A stretch of 5,065 nucleotides of DNA, taken from the NCBI GenBank assembly GCA_020442095.1, contig JAGRKY010000276.1, forward strand, positions 1-5,065. The letters are read 5' to 3'. The stretch comes from Bauldia sp. (lineage in GTDB: Bacteria; Pseudomonadota; Alphaproteobacteria; Rhizobiales; Kaistiaceae). The notes beneath the pieces were generated by a model. The model was not told the DNA's origin. It saw only the letters and a program-made list of their open reading frames with translations, and ran no database searches. How positions within the stretch are numbered: the stretch's first letter is position 1; every line of letters begins with the position of its first letter. Position numbers and translations under genes: made by a program. Of this stretch, positions 1-5,065 are shown piece by piece.

Positions 1-158
1 CCGAGGAGATCGACGCCAACCAGCGTCTTCCCGTCGATCGCCTCGCCGGGCTGCGCGCCGAAGCGCTTGCGGCATCCGCATCTGCACAAGGCGACGTCGC
101 CCGCCGCTGGCTGACGCTCGGCGAGCAGATCGCCCGTCGCGAATATATGGGAGAGTGA
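1..158 (+). CDS. 3' end of an unidentified protein gene (partial)
   Basis: The reading frame enters at the left edge (first whole codon at base 3) and ends at a TGA at 156-158, leaving 51 C-terminal residues. The tail is soluble-looking and rich in Ala, Arg and Glu. It reads as two probable helices, one around PVDRLAGLRAEALAA and one around ARRWLTLGEQIARREYMGE, with no membrane segment. Codon use matches the downstream genes, which supports real coding. I do not recognise the family from this fragment. It lies on the same strand as the small exported protein, mutarotase and kinase, so it may be the upstream member of that operon and could act in the same sugar pathway, but that is inference from position only. 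Confidence 0.6.
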   Translation, partial: EEIDANQRLPVDRLAGLRAEALAASASAQGDVARRWLTLGEQIARREYMGE

Positions 159-226
159 GAGGGCGGGCTGGTGCGCCGCCACCCGGTCCATCTATGATCG
201 GCCCGCGCCGCATGCGGCTGCTCCTC

Positions 227-233
227 GGGAGGG
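227..233 (+). promoter_or_regulatory. Ribosome binding site for the small exported protein
   Basis: A GGGAGGG run lies five bases before the ATG at 239. It decides the start: the same frame stays open back to a GTG at 155, but only the ATG at 239 has a strong Shine-Dalgarno and puts a signal peptide at the very N-terminus. Confidence 0.7.
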
Positions 234-238
234 ATGAG

Positions 239-772
239 ATGACTGCGCACCGCCTGACATGGCTCGTCGCCGCCGTTGCGGCAGTGATCGCGCCCGCCGT
301 CCCCGCCGCCGCGCAGGAGGCCGGCGTGCCGCTGTCGGACTGCGGCGCCCTCGTCGGCGTCTACATCACGCAGAACTACAACAAGCATCCCGGACCGAAG
401 CGCGTCGTCAGTCGCAGCCTGCTCACATTCGCGGCCGACGGCGCGGTCGCCTTCGACGATTCCGCCGAAGGCGGCGGGCCGGGCTATGCGCCATTCTCCG
501 GCGGCCAAGGCGCCTGGACATGCGTCGCGGCGGAAGACGGCACGCTCCGCTTCAGGGCGGTCGTCCTCGACTTCACGCTCGCCTCGATCCACTGGCCGGA
601 GCCGCGGATCGGCCGGCTCGATCTCGACGGCGCCTATGACACGGCGGCCGGCACGATGAGCGGCTCGGCGACGCTTTCCTTCGCGCCATTCGACGCCGAC
701 CCGCTCGACAGGGCGAACCTTCGGGACGGCGCCACCGGCCCGTTCGATGCTATGAGGATCACCGCCGACTAG
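239..772 (+). CDS. Small exported protein, possibly calycin-like beta-barrel
   Basis: This encodes 177 residues. Residues 1-25 are a classical Sec signal peptide: a basic start (MTAHRLTW), a hydrophobic Ala/Val core, and a PAAA end with likely signal peptidase I cleavage before Gln26. The mature part is about 152 residues, with alternating polar and hydrophobic segments that suggest a beta-rich fold. It has just two cysteines, at about 35 and 95, which could form a disulfide in the periplasm. Segments such as SLLTFAADGAVAF, QGAWTC and the LDLDGAYDTAAGTMSG stretch resemble the strand-turn pattern of lipocalin/calycin-like hypothetical proteins; this resemblance is from memory and weak. The frame extends upstream to a GTG at 155 that overlaps the previous stop codon, but that start would bury the signal peptide, so 239 was chosen. 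It sits 36 bases before the mutarotase gene. Its function is unknown; a periplasmic binding or structural role is the most one can suggest. Confidence 0.8.
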   Translation: MTAHRLTWLVAAVAAVIAPAVPAAAQEAGVPLSDCGALVGVYITQNYNKHPGPKRVVSRSLLTFAADGAVAFDDSAEGGGPGYAPFSGGQGAWTCVAAEDGTLRFRAVVLDFTLASIHWPEPRIGRLDLDGAYDTAAGTMSGSATLSFAPFDADPLDRANLRDGATGPFDAMRITAD

Positions 773-789
773 GCGGGACCGCAATCACC

Positions 790-798
790 AAGGGGGGG
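790..798 (+). promoter_or_regulatory. Ribosome binding site for the mutarotase gene
   Basis: An AAGGGGGGG purine run sits about ten bases before the ATG at 809. It is G-heavy rather than a clean GGAGG, but it is the only candidate in the short gap after the exported-protein gene and it supports this start, which also aligns with the FucU N-terminus (MLK-I-P). Confidence 0.55.
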
Positions 799-808
799 AA
801 TACAATCT

Positions 809-1264
809 ATGCTGAAGAATATCGATCCGGCTCTCAATGCCGAGGTTCTTGGTGCGCTGAGGGCCATGGGCCACGGCGACGACCTGATCATCTGCGACAC
901 CAACTTCCCGGCGGATTCGGTCGCGCAGCAGACTGTGCTCGGCTCGCTGCTCCGCATCGACAACGTCACCGCCGCCCGCGCGGCGAAGGCGATCCTCTCG
1001 GTGATGCCGCTCGATGCCTTCGTCGAGAAGCCGGCGCTCCGCATGGAAATCGTCGGCAGCCCCGACGAGGTGCCGCCGGTCCAGGCCGAGGTGCAGAAGG
1101 AGATCGACGCCGCCGAGGGCAAGTCCTGGCCGATGGGATCGATCGAGCGCTTCGCCTTCTACGATCTCGCCAGGAAGGCCTATTGCGTGATCCAGACCGG
1201 CGAGCGCCGCTTCTACGGCTGCTTCGTCTTCAAGAAGGGCGTCATTCCGCCGGACGCCGGTTGA
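809..1264 (+). CDS. fucU: RbsD/FucU-family sugar mutarotase (FucU type)
   Basis: The product is a 151-residue cytoplasmic enzyme of the RbsD/FucU family, which interconverts anomers or ring forms of free sugars (L-fucose for FucU, D-ribose for RbsD) to supply the form the next enzyme needs. E. coli FucU has about 140 residues. The N-terminal MLKNIDP start, the GHGD motif with the presumed catalytic His22, and Asp30 in CDTNFPA match FucU closely. So do the C-terminal RFAFYDLARKAY (114-125) and TGERRFYGCFVFKKGV (130-145), with Tyr118 and Tyr136 as likely active-site residues. RbsD has GHTD and lacks the FAFY segment, so this is on the FucU side. The family usually forms rings such as decamers. 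It lies 15 bases before a ribokinase-like gene and is surely co-transcribed with it. No other fucose gene is visible, so the true sugar is uncertain and the symbol denotes family, not proven substrate. Confidence 0.9.
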   Translation: MLKNIDPALNAEVLGALRAMGHGDDLIICDTNFPADSVAQQTVLGSLLRIDNVTAARAAKAILSVMPLDAFVEKPALRMEIVGSPDEVPPVQAEVQKEIDAAEGKSWPMGSIERFAFYDLARKAYCVIQTGERRFYGCFVFKKGVIPPDAG

Positions 1265-1279
1265 GCCGGAGACGCTGAC

Positions 1280-2212
1280 ATGACGGAGGAACAACGCGGC
1301 ATCGCCATCCTCGGCGTTTTCGTCGCCGACCTCGCCTTCCGTGCCGACCGGATGCCGGCGATGGGCGAGACCATCTTCGGCACCGGCTTCAAGATGGGGC
1401 CCGGCGGCAAGGGGTCGAACCAGTCGGTCGCCGCCGCCCGGGCCGGCGCCAAAGTCACCTTCATCTCCCGGCTCGGCCAGGATGATTTCGGCGCGGTCGC
1501 GCAATCGACCTGGCGGAACGAGGGCATCACCGCCCGCATCGTCGAGTCGCCGGACGAGCCGACCGGAGCCGCCTTCATCTACGTCAACGACCGCACCGGC
1601 GAGAATGCGATCATCGTCGCCCCCGGCGTCGCCGAGAGCATCAGCGTCGAGGATGTCGAGGCGGCGGCCGACGCCATCCGCGGCGCCGCGGTCTTCGTCA
1701 CCCAGCTCGAACAGCCGGCCGAGGCCGCCCATCGCGCCCTGGAGATCGCCCGCGCCGCCGGCGTCGCGACGGTCTTCAACCCGGCGCCCGCCGCCCCCGT
1801 CGACGACACCATCTATGCGCTCTGCGACTTCGTCACGCCGAACGAGAGCGAGGCGGCCTTCCTCACCAACCTGCCGGTGACCAATGTCGAGCAGGCGCGC
1901 AAGGCCGGCGACGTCTTCCTCGCCAAGGGCGCCGGCACCGCGCTGATCACGCTCGGCGAGGCCGGAGCGCTCCTCCATACGCCGACGGAATCGACGCTGA
2001 TTCCGGCCTTCGACGTCGAGCCGGTGGTGGAGACCGCCGGCTCGGGCGACGCCTTCAACGGCGGCTTCGCCGCGGCGCTTGCCATGGGCATGCCGCCGGC
2101 CGAGGCGGCCCGCTTCGGCTGCGCGACGGCCGGCTTGTCGGTGACCCGCCACGGCACCGCGCCGTCGATGCCGACTCTCGCCGAGGTCGAGGCCCTGCTC
2201 GCCCGGCGCTGA
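1280..2212 (+). CDS. rbsK: Ribokinase-like PfkB-family carbohydrate kinase
   Basis: The product is a 310-residue cytoplasmic kinase of the PfkB/ribokinase family, transferring the ATP gamma-phosphate to a sugar hydroxyl. Length and motifs match E. coli RbsK (about 309 residues). They are an N-terminal substrate loop GVFVAD with Asp17, the GPGGKGSNQ signature (40-48), QLE (142-144) whose Glu contacts sugar in ribokinase, NPAPA (167-171), the NxxE metal/phosphate motif (Asn188-Glu191), ITLGEAG, and the C-terminal signature ETAGSGDAFNGG with catalytic base Asp257. The anion hole reads GSGD instead of the common GAGD, and Glu251 replaces the usual Asp; both are conservative. GGAGA at 1268-1272, seven bases before the ATG, supports the start. 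It follows the mutarotase by 15 bases and ends 14 bases from a convergent paralogue. D-ribose is the default guess, but related PfkB enzymes use other sugars, so substrate is open. Confidence 0.88.
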   Translation: MTEEQRGIAILGVFVADLAFRADRMPAMGETIFGTGFKMGPGGKGSNQSVAAARAGAKVTFISRLGQDDFGAVAQSTWRNEGITARIVESPDEPTGAAFIYVNDRTGENAIIVAPGVAESISVEDVEAAADAIRGAAVFVTQLEQPAEAAHRALEIARAAGVATVFNPAPAAPVDDTIYALCDFVTPNESEAAFLTNLPVTNVEQARKAGDVFLAKGAGTALITLGEAGALLHTPTESTLIPAFDVEPVVETAGSGDAFNGGFAAALAMGMPPAEAARFGCATAGLSVTRHGTAPSMPTLAEVEALLARR

Positions 2213-2226
2213 CCGGCCAGCGATGA

Positions 2227-3180
2227 TCAGCGGGGCGTCTGCCCGGCGAGGAAATGGTCGACCTCCTCGCGGGACGGCAAAGCGTCGTAGACCCCGCGCC
2301 GCGACACGGCGAGCGCGCCCGCCGCAGCACCGCGGCGGAGCGCTTCGGCGAGCGTCAGGCCTTCCAGAAGGGCTGTCGCGAAGGTTCCGAGGAAGGCATC
2401 CCCGGCACCGACGGCGTCGACGACCTCGGCCGGGAAGGCGGCCTGCCTGACGAACCCGTCGCCGCCAAGGGCGACGACGCCTTCCTTTCCGAGGGTCACG
2501 ACGACGGTCCCGGCGCCAAATCGTGTCGCGAGATCGGCGAGATCTGCCTCGGCCACCGCCGCTCCGACGTCGCGGCCGAGCAGGCGTCCGGCCTCAACGC
2601 GGTTGACGACCAGCACCGACGTGGCGTCGCGAAGCGCTTGCGGGATCGCGGACAGGCCCTCCGGCGCCGGCGAGGCGTTGAGGATCACCGTCTTGCCCGC
2701 CGCCGCGGCAATGCCCGCGGCATGGGCCGAGATCGCCGCCGGCAGTTCGAGTTGCAGCACCAGCGCGTCGGCGAGCTGGATCGTCCCGCGCGCCGCATCG
2801 ACATCCGCTTCCGAGAGGCGCGCCGCCGCCCCCGGCGCGATGATCGACGAATAATCGCCCTCGACCGCGAAGACGGTGCTGGCCCCGGTCGGCGTGGTGG
2901 GATCCTGCGCGACCAACACCGTATCGACGCCGCGCCGTGTCAGGTCGTCGAGCAGCGTCTCGCCAAACGCGTCCTTGCCGAGCCGCGTGATGACATGGGC
3001 ATAGGCGCCCGCGAGGACGAACTGGCACGCCTGGTTCCCGGCCTTGCCGCCGGCCGACATCGCGAAGACGCCCTCGCCGACCGACTCGCCCCGCCCCGGC
3101 ATCCGTGCCGCGCTCGCGATCAGGTCCATGTGGACGCTGCCGAGGACGACGACCGTCGGTGCGTGGTGCGCGTTATTCAT
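2227..3180 (-). CDS. Second PfkB-family carbohydrate kinase
   Basis: This encodes a 317-residue cytoplasmic ATP-dependent sugar kinase of the PfkB family, paralogous to the kinase at 1280-2212. It shows the substrate loop GSVHMD (Asp19), the first signature SAGGKAGNQ (42-50), QLE (143-145), NASPAP (168-173), NxxE (Asn193-Glu196), VTLGKEG, and the second signature DAVGAGDAFLGTF with catalytic Asp261. All catalytic elements are intact, so this is not a pseudogene. Sugar-contact positions differ from the first kinase (HMD against VAD; AGN against GSN), which hints at a different substrate or specificity. The ATG lies inside the end of the isomerase gene (8-base overlap ATGAATAA) and has no good Shine-Dalgarno, so translation probably depends on coupling to the isomerase. 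The likely role is to phosphorylate the product of that isomerase. Ribokinase, fructokinase-like or another PfkB activity cannot be told apart here. Confidence 0.88.
   Translation of the reverse strand: MNNAHHAPTVVVLGSVHMDLIASAARMPGRGESVGEGVFAMSAGGKAGNQACQFVLAGAYAHVITRLGKDAFGETLLDDLTRRGVDTVLVAQDPTTPTGASTVFAVEGDYSSIIAPGAAARLSEADVDAARGTIQLADALVLQLELPAAISAHAAGIAAAAGKTVILNASPAPEGLSAIPQALRDATSVLVVNRVEAGRLLGRDVGAAVAEADLADLATRFGAGTVVVTLGKEGVVALGGDGFVRQAAFPAEVVDAVGAGDAFLGTFATALLEGLTLAEALRRGAAAGALAVSRRGVYDALPSREEVDHFLAGQTPR
3173..3180 (-). other. 8-base stop/start overlap coupling isomerase and kinase
   Basis: On the minus strand the bases ATGAATAA contain the kinase ATG and, in another frame, the isomerase TAA. 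The preceding 20 bases have no purine-rich Shine-Dalgarno. This arrangement is typical of translational coupling, so the kinase should be made in proportion to the isomerase. Confidence 0.75.
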
Positions 3181-4138
3181 CGAATGCGCCGAGCACCAGG
3201 TCGTGGATCAGCGCCGTCGCGGCGGTTGCATCCTGCGCTTGCTGGATTCGCTCCAGGTCCCCGGCCGGCAGGCGGTCGAGCACGCGCTCCAGCCGCTGCA
3301 CCATCCGGACATTCGCGGCGCATTCGGCGACCGGGTCGATCCGCTCCGGGAAGGTGTCGAAATAGATAGTCCCCGCGAAGCCGCCGCGCCGCATTTCGAG
3401 GAGCAGCTCGAGGAGATGCCAGGGCCGCACCGAGGCGGCCATCATCCCGTCGTCGGCCGGCCCGTAGCCGTCATTGATATGGACCCCGAACAGCCGCCCG
3501 ACGCGCAGCGCCTGCGCGGCGACGACCGCCGGCTGCTCACCCGCCATCAGCACGTGGCAGAGATCGAGGGTGACGCCGAAATTGGCGAGCCCGACCTCGT
3601 TCACCGCCAGGAGCGAATCCCCCATGCTGCGGATCAGGGACACCCGGCGCGGGTCGCTCGGCTTGTATTCGACGCTGACCCGGACATCGGGATTGCTGCC
3701 GGCGACCCGCCGGAAGCCCTCGATCTCCATCTCCCAGAGCGCGCGATAATCGGCCTGGAAGGGATAGTCGAACCCGTCCGGCCCCATCCACAGGATGACG
3801 TGGGGAATGCCGTGGGCAGCGGCGAAATCGACCGCGGCAGTGGCCGTCGCGATGGCGTGCTCCCGGTTCTCGGGCTTCGGATGGGTGAAGGCGCCGTCGG
3901 CGAAATCCGGACCGTCCCATCTCAGGTTGAGAGCGGTTATCGGCAACCCGGCCGCCTCGGCAGCGCCCAGGATCGCCTCCGGCTCATCGCCGAAATGCTG
4001 CGGGTAGTTCAGCTCCAGCGCCGATATGCCGGGCACCGCGGCAACCGCCCGTATGGCATCGACGGCCGAAATCCGGACGCCGCCATGCACCCGGAAGGAG
4101 TTGAGGCGGGTGGCAAAGCGATACGGTTCCGAATTCAC
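3173..4138 (-). CDS. Xylose-isomerase-like TIM-barrel sugar isomerase/epimerase
   Basis: With the chosen GTG start at 4138 the product has 321 residues and begins close to ATRLNSF, as I recall for related Rhizobiales proteins. GGAG at 4149-4152 is ten bases upstream. A GTG at 4147 sits too near that site, and a GTG at 4228 would add 30 residues of low-likelihood leader. The fold is the AP-endonuclease-2/xylose-isomerase TIM barrel. Candidate metal ligands lie in order: Glu157 (SVEYKPSD), Asp192 (LDLCH, with His195), His220 (HINDGYG) and Asp261 (YFDTFPERIDP). Glu-Asp-His-Asp is the set used by L-rhamnose isomerases, whereas tagatose/psicose 3-epimerases end in Glu; the VEYKP and HxND segments also recall rhamnose isomerase. 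It probably interconverts a free aldose and ketose, or epimerises a ketose, with Mn or a similar metal. It is the first gene of the pair with the overlapping kinase. The exact substrate is unknown. Confidence 0.82.
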   Translation of the reverse strand: MNSEPYRFATRLNSFRVHGGVRISAVDAIRAVAAVPGISALELNYPQHFGDEPEAILGAAEAAGLPITALNLRWDGPDFADGAFTHPKPENREHAIATATAAVDFAAAHGIPHVILWMGPDGFDYPFQADYRALWEMEIEGFRRVAGSNPDVRVSVEYKPSDPRRVSLIRSMGDSLLAVNEVGLANFGVTLDLCHVLMAGEQPAVVAAQALRVGRLFGVHINDGYGPADDGMMAASVRPWHLLELLLEMRRGGFAGTIYFDTFPERIDPVAECAANVRMVQRLERVLDRLPAGDLERIQQAQDATAATALIHDLVLGAFDE

Positions 4139-4278
4139 GGGCTTCACACTCCGGCAGGCCGTAAAGGTCGATGTCTGTTTGGCATATCCCGACTGAATTG
4201 CAACCGGCCACGCCGCCCGGAACGCCACCCCTGCGCGCCTTTTGGTTGTTATCCCTCAGACCTTCTGTGGAGGATTTG

Positions 4279-4306
4279 TTGACACCCTCAAAGGCTGTTG
4301 CATACT
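4279..4306 (+). promoter_or_regulatory. Sigma70-type promoter for the solute-binding protein gene
   Basis: A perfect TTGACA -35 box (4279-4284) is followed after 16 bases by CATACT (4301-4306), which matches four of six positions of TATAAT. Transcription would begin near 4313 and leave a leader of about 100 bases before the GTG at 4416. It is the best promoter in the window. Confidence 0.6.
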
Positions 4307-4315
4307 GAAATGTCA

Positions 4316-4358
4316 CTTCCGTCGCCGGCCGGAAGGCGGGCGGAGAACGCCGCCTGCC
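4316..4358 (+). other. Possible hairpins in the mRNA leader
   Basis: CTTCCG (4316-4321) can pair with CGGAAG (4330-4335) around an 8-base loop. Next, GGCGGGC (4335-4341) can pair with GCCTGCC (4352-4358) with one G-U pair, or alternatively, with a bulge, with the CGCCGCC at 4348-4354. No T-run follows, so these are not an intrinsic terminator. They could protect the mRNA 5' end or affect translation, but GC-rich DNA forms such stems by chance. Confidence 0.35.
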
Positions 4359-4402
4359 TGTCGTTCCGGTGACGGGAGTCAGGGAGACATAAGTTTCAGA
4401 GC

Positions 4403-4408
4403 GGGAGG
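4403..4408 (+). promoter_or_regulatory. Ribosome binding site deciding the GTG start at 4416
   Basis: GGGAGG lies seven bases before GTG 4416. In-frame ATG codons at 4443 and 4449 have no such site and would leave very little sequence before the twin-arginine motif, so the GTG is preferred. Confidence 0.7.
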
Positions 4409-4415
4409 ATTTGTC

Positions 4416-5065
4416 GTGAAGCTTGAGATTTACAATCGCCTGATGAACATGCAGGCGAGCCGCCGCGCCCTGCTGAAGGGAGCCGCCGGCGCTGGCGCCG
4501 TCGCGGCCTTCGGCACTGCCGGCGCACTGGGCCCCTTGAGCCCGCTGACCGGAAAGGCCCTGGCGCAGGAAAACCTGCGCGCCGAGATCCTCAAGATCCC
4601 GGGCGTGGGCATGGGATCGCCGACGGATGCCGACTGGCAGAAGGTCGGCGAGCTTTGCCTCGGCGGCACCAAGGAGACCGTGAAGGAAGGCGAATTCGCC
4701 GGCGTCGAGCTGACCTTCATGGGGCTCAACAACCAGAACCTCCACAACCTCTTGTTCCGCGGCTTCCTGAAGCCGTGGGAGACTTATACCGGCGCCAAGA
4801 TCAACTGGATCGATCTCGCCCAGGCCGATTACAACCCGCGCCTCCAGCAGTCGATCGCCACCGGCACGGTGGACTTCGACATCATCGAGATGGGCGCTCC
4901 CTTCGAGGGCGACACCGCCGGCAAGGGCCTGCTCGACGAGATGCCCGACTGGGTGAAGGACCAGATCGACGCCGACGACCTCGTCGGCTATCTGCAACCT
5001 CCGGTCGGCACCTGGGCCGGCAAGACCTACCGCATCACCATCGACGGCGACTGCCACACCTTCGC
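4416..5065 (+). CDS. ABC transporter solute-binding protein, Tat-exported (5' part)
   Basis: The frame is open from GTG 4416 to the right edge; 216 residues are visible. The N-terminus is a twin-arginine signal: SRRALLK at 15-21, then an Ala/Gly-rich hydrophobic stretch, and an ALA|QE cleavage site after about residue 50. So the protein is probably folded in the cytoplasm and exported to the periplasm through Tat. The mature part looks like an extracellular solute-binding protein of the sugar-binding type (family 1, MalE/UgpB-like). After FAGVELTFMGLN, a beta-strand start typical of lobe I, comes a helix with LLFRGFLKPWETYTGAKINW, the YNPRLQQSIATGTVDFDII pattern and PPVGTWAGKTYRI. These match the usual order of 'vEItv... 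f e~~tGikV... l~~~iasG~~D' in this family. It is divergent from the isomerase-kinase genes, and permease and ATPase genes likely follow to the right. The ligand is probably a carbohydrate or polyol, not determinable here. Confidence 0.85.
   Translation, partial: MKLEIYNRLMNMQASRRALLKGAAGAGAVAAFGTAGALGPLSPLTGKALAQENLRAEILKIPGVGMGSPTDADWQKVGELCLGGTKETVKEGEFAGVELTFMGLNNQNLHNLLFRGFLKPWETYTGAKINWIDLAQADYNPRLQQSIATGTVDFDIIEMGAPFEGDTAGKGLLDEMPDWVKDQIDADDLVGYLQPPVGTWAGKTYRITIDGDCHTF

Larger units (their letters stand above)
4139..4415. promoter_or_regulatory. Divergent intergenic control region
   Basis: These 277 bases separate the isomerase-kinase pair (leftward) from the solute-binding protein gene (rightward). 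The middle, roughly 4160-4310, is less GC-rich than the surrounding genes, as expected for promoter DNA. A rightward promoter is at 4279-4306. I could not find a convincing leftward -35/-10 pair; TTGCAA at 4198-4203 is the only hint and lacks a good -10. No gene is seen here. A shared operator for a sugar-responsive repressor is plausible but no clear palindrome stands out. Confidence 0.6.

Noticed and set aside
159..226. GC-rich inverted segments after the first stop codon as a possible terminator
   Set aside because: Short GGCGG/CCGCC stems are possible but no T-run follows, and such stems are common by chance at this base composition.
155..238. An upstream GTG start for the small exported protein overlapping the previous stop (GTGA)
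   Set aside because: The overlap looks like coupling, but it would put 28 Pro/Gly/Arg-rich residues before a textbook signal peptide, and the ATG at 239 has a strong Shine-Dalgarno.
785..2152. A 455-codon open frame on the minus strand
   Set aside because: It lies wholly antisense to the mutarotase and ribokinase genes, which have clear family motifs. Its translation is Arg/Gly/Asp-rich and low in complexity, as expected for a shadow frame in GC-rich DNA.
4198..4203. TTGCAA palindrome as an operator or leftward -35 box
   Set aside because: It is only six bases, the flanks are not symmetrical, and no acceptable -10 box lies 16-18 bases downstream on the minus strand.
2254..4282. Long + strand open frames (371 codons at 2254-3369 and 412 codons at 3044-4282)
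   Set aside because: They are antisense to the second kinase and the isomerase, overlap each other, are Arg-rich and show no recognisable motif.
3984..5057. A 357-codon minus-strand open frame running through the divergent control region
   Set aside because: It is opposite the solute-binding protein gene, whose Tat signal, ribosome site and family pattern are clear, and it also crosses a convincing promoter and the isomerase start.

Overview
The window is GC-rich and its codons favour G or C in the third position. The gene order is typical of a carbohydrate-use locus: ABC-type sugar uptake, RbsD/FucU mutarotase, PfkB kinases and a TIM-barrel sugar isomerase. Together with the protein styles (Tat-exported solute-binding protein, an isomerase of a type I associate with Rhizobiales), this suggests an alphaproteobacterium, probably Rhizobiales. 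That placement is inference from style; no marker gene is present.

Layout: (1) bases 1-158 hold the last 51 codons of an unidentified + strand gene. (2) A small exported protein follows at 239-772. (3) A FucU/RbsD-type sugar mutarotase (809-1264) and a ribokinase-like PfkB kinase (1280-2212) follow at 36 and 15 base spacings. The four + strand genes probably form one operon. (4) A second PfkB kinase (2227-3180) lies on the minus strand, tail to tail with the first and only 14 bases away. Its start overlaps by 8 bases the end of a xylose-isomerase-like TIM-barrel gene (3173-4138, minus), so these two form a translationally coupled pair. (5) A 277-base divergent control region (4139-4415) carries a good sigma70-type promoter for the + strand and a leader able to fold into hairpins. 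(6) From 4416 to the window end runs the 5' part of an ABC transporter solute-binding protein gene with a twin-arginine signal.

Working model (inference): the Tat-exported binding protein captures a sugar or polyol derivative. A transporter, presumably encoded to the right of the window, imports it. The mutarotase speeds anomer interconversion, the TIM-barrel enzyme isomerises or epimerises the sugar, and one or both PfkB kinases phosphorylate the product. The substrate cannot be read from the sequence. The two kinases are clear paralogues with intact catalytic motifs but different sugar-contact residues, so they may act on different sugars.

No tRNA, rRNA, insertion sequence, CRISPR array or phage gene was seen. 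I found no clearly new biological system. The most interesting points are the paired, convergent PfkB kinases around a mutarotase and an isomerase of unknown substrate, and the small secreted protein embedded in the sugar operon.
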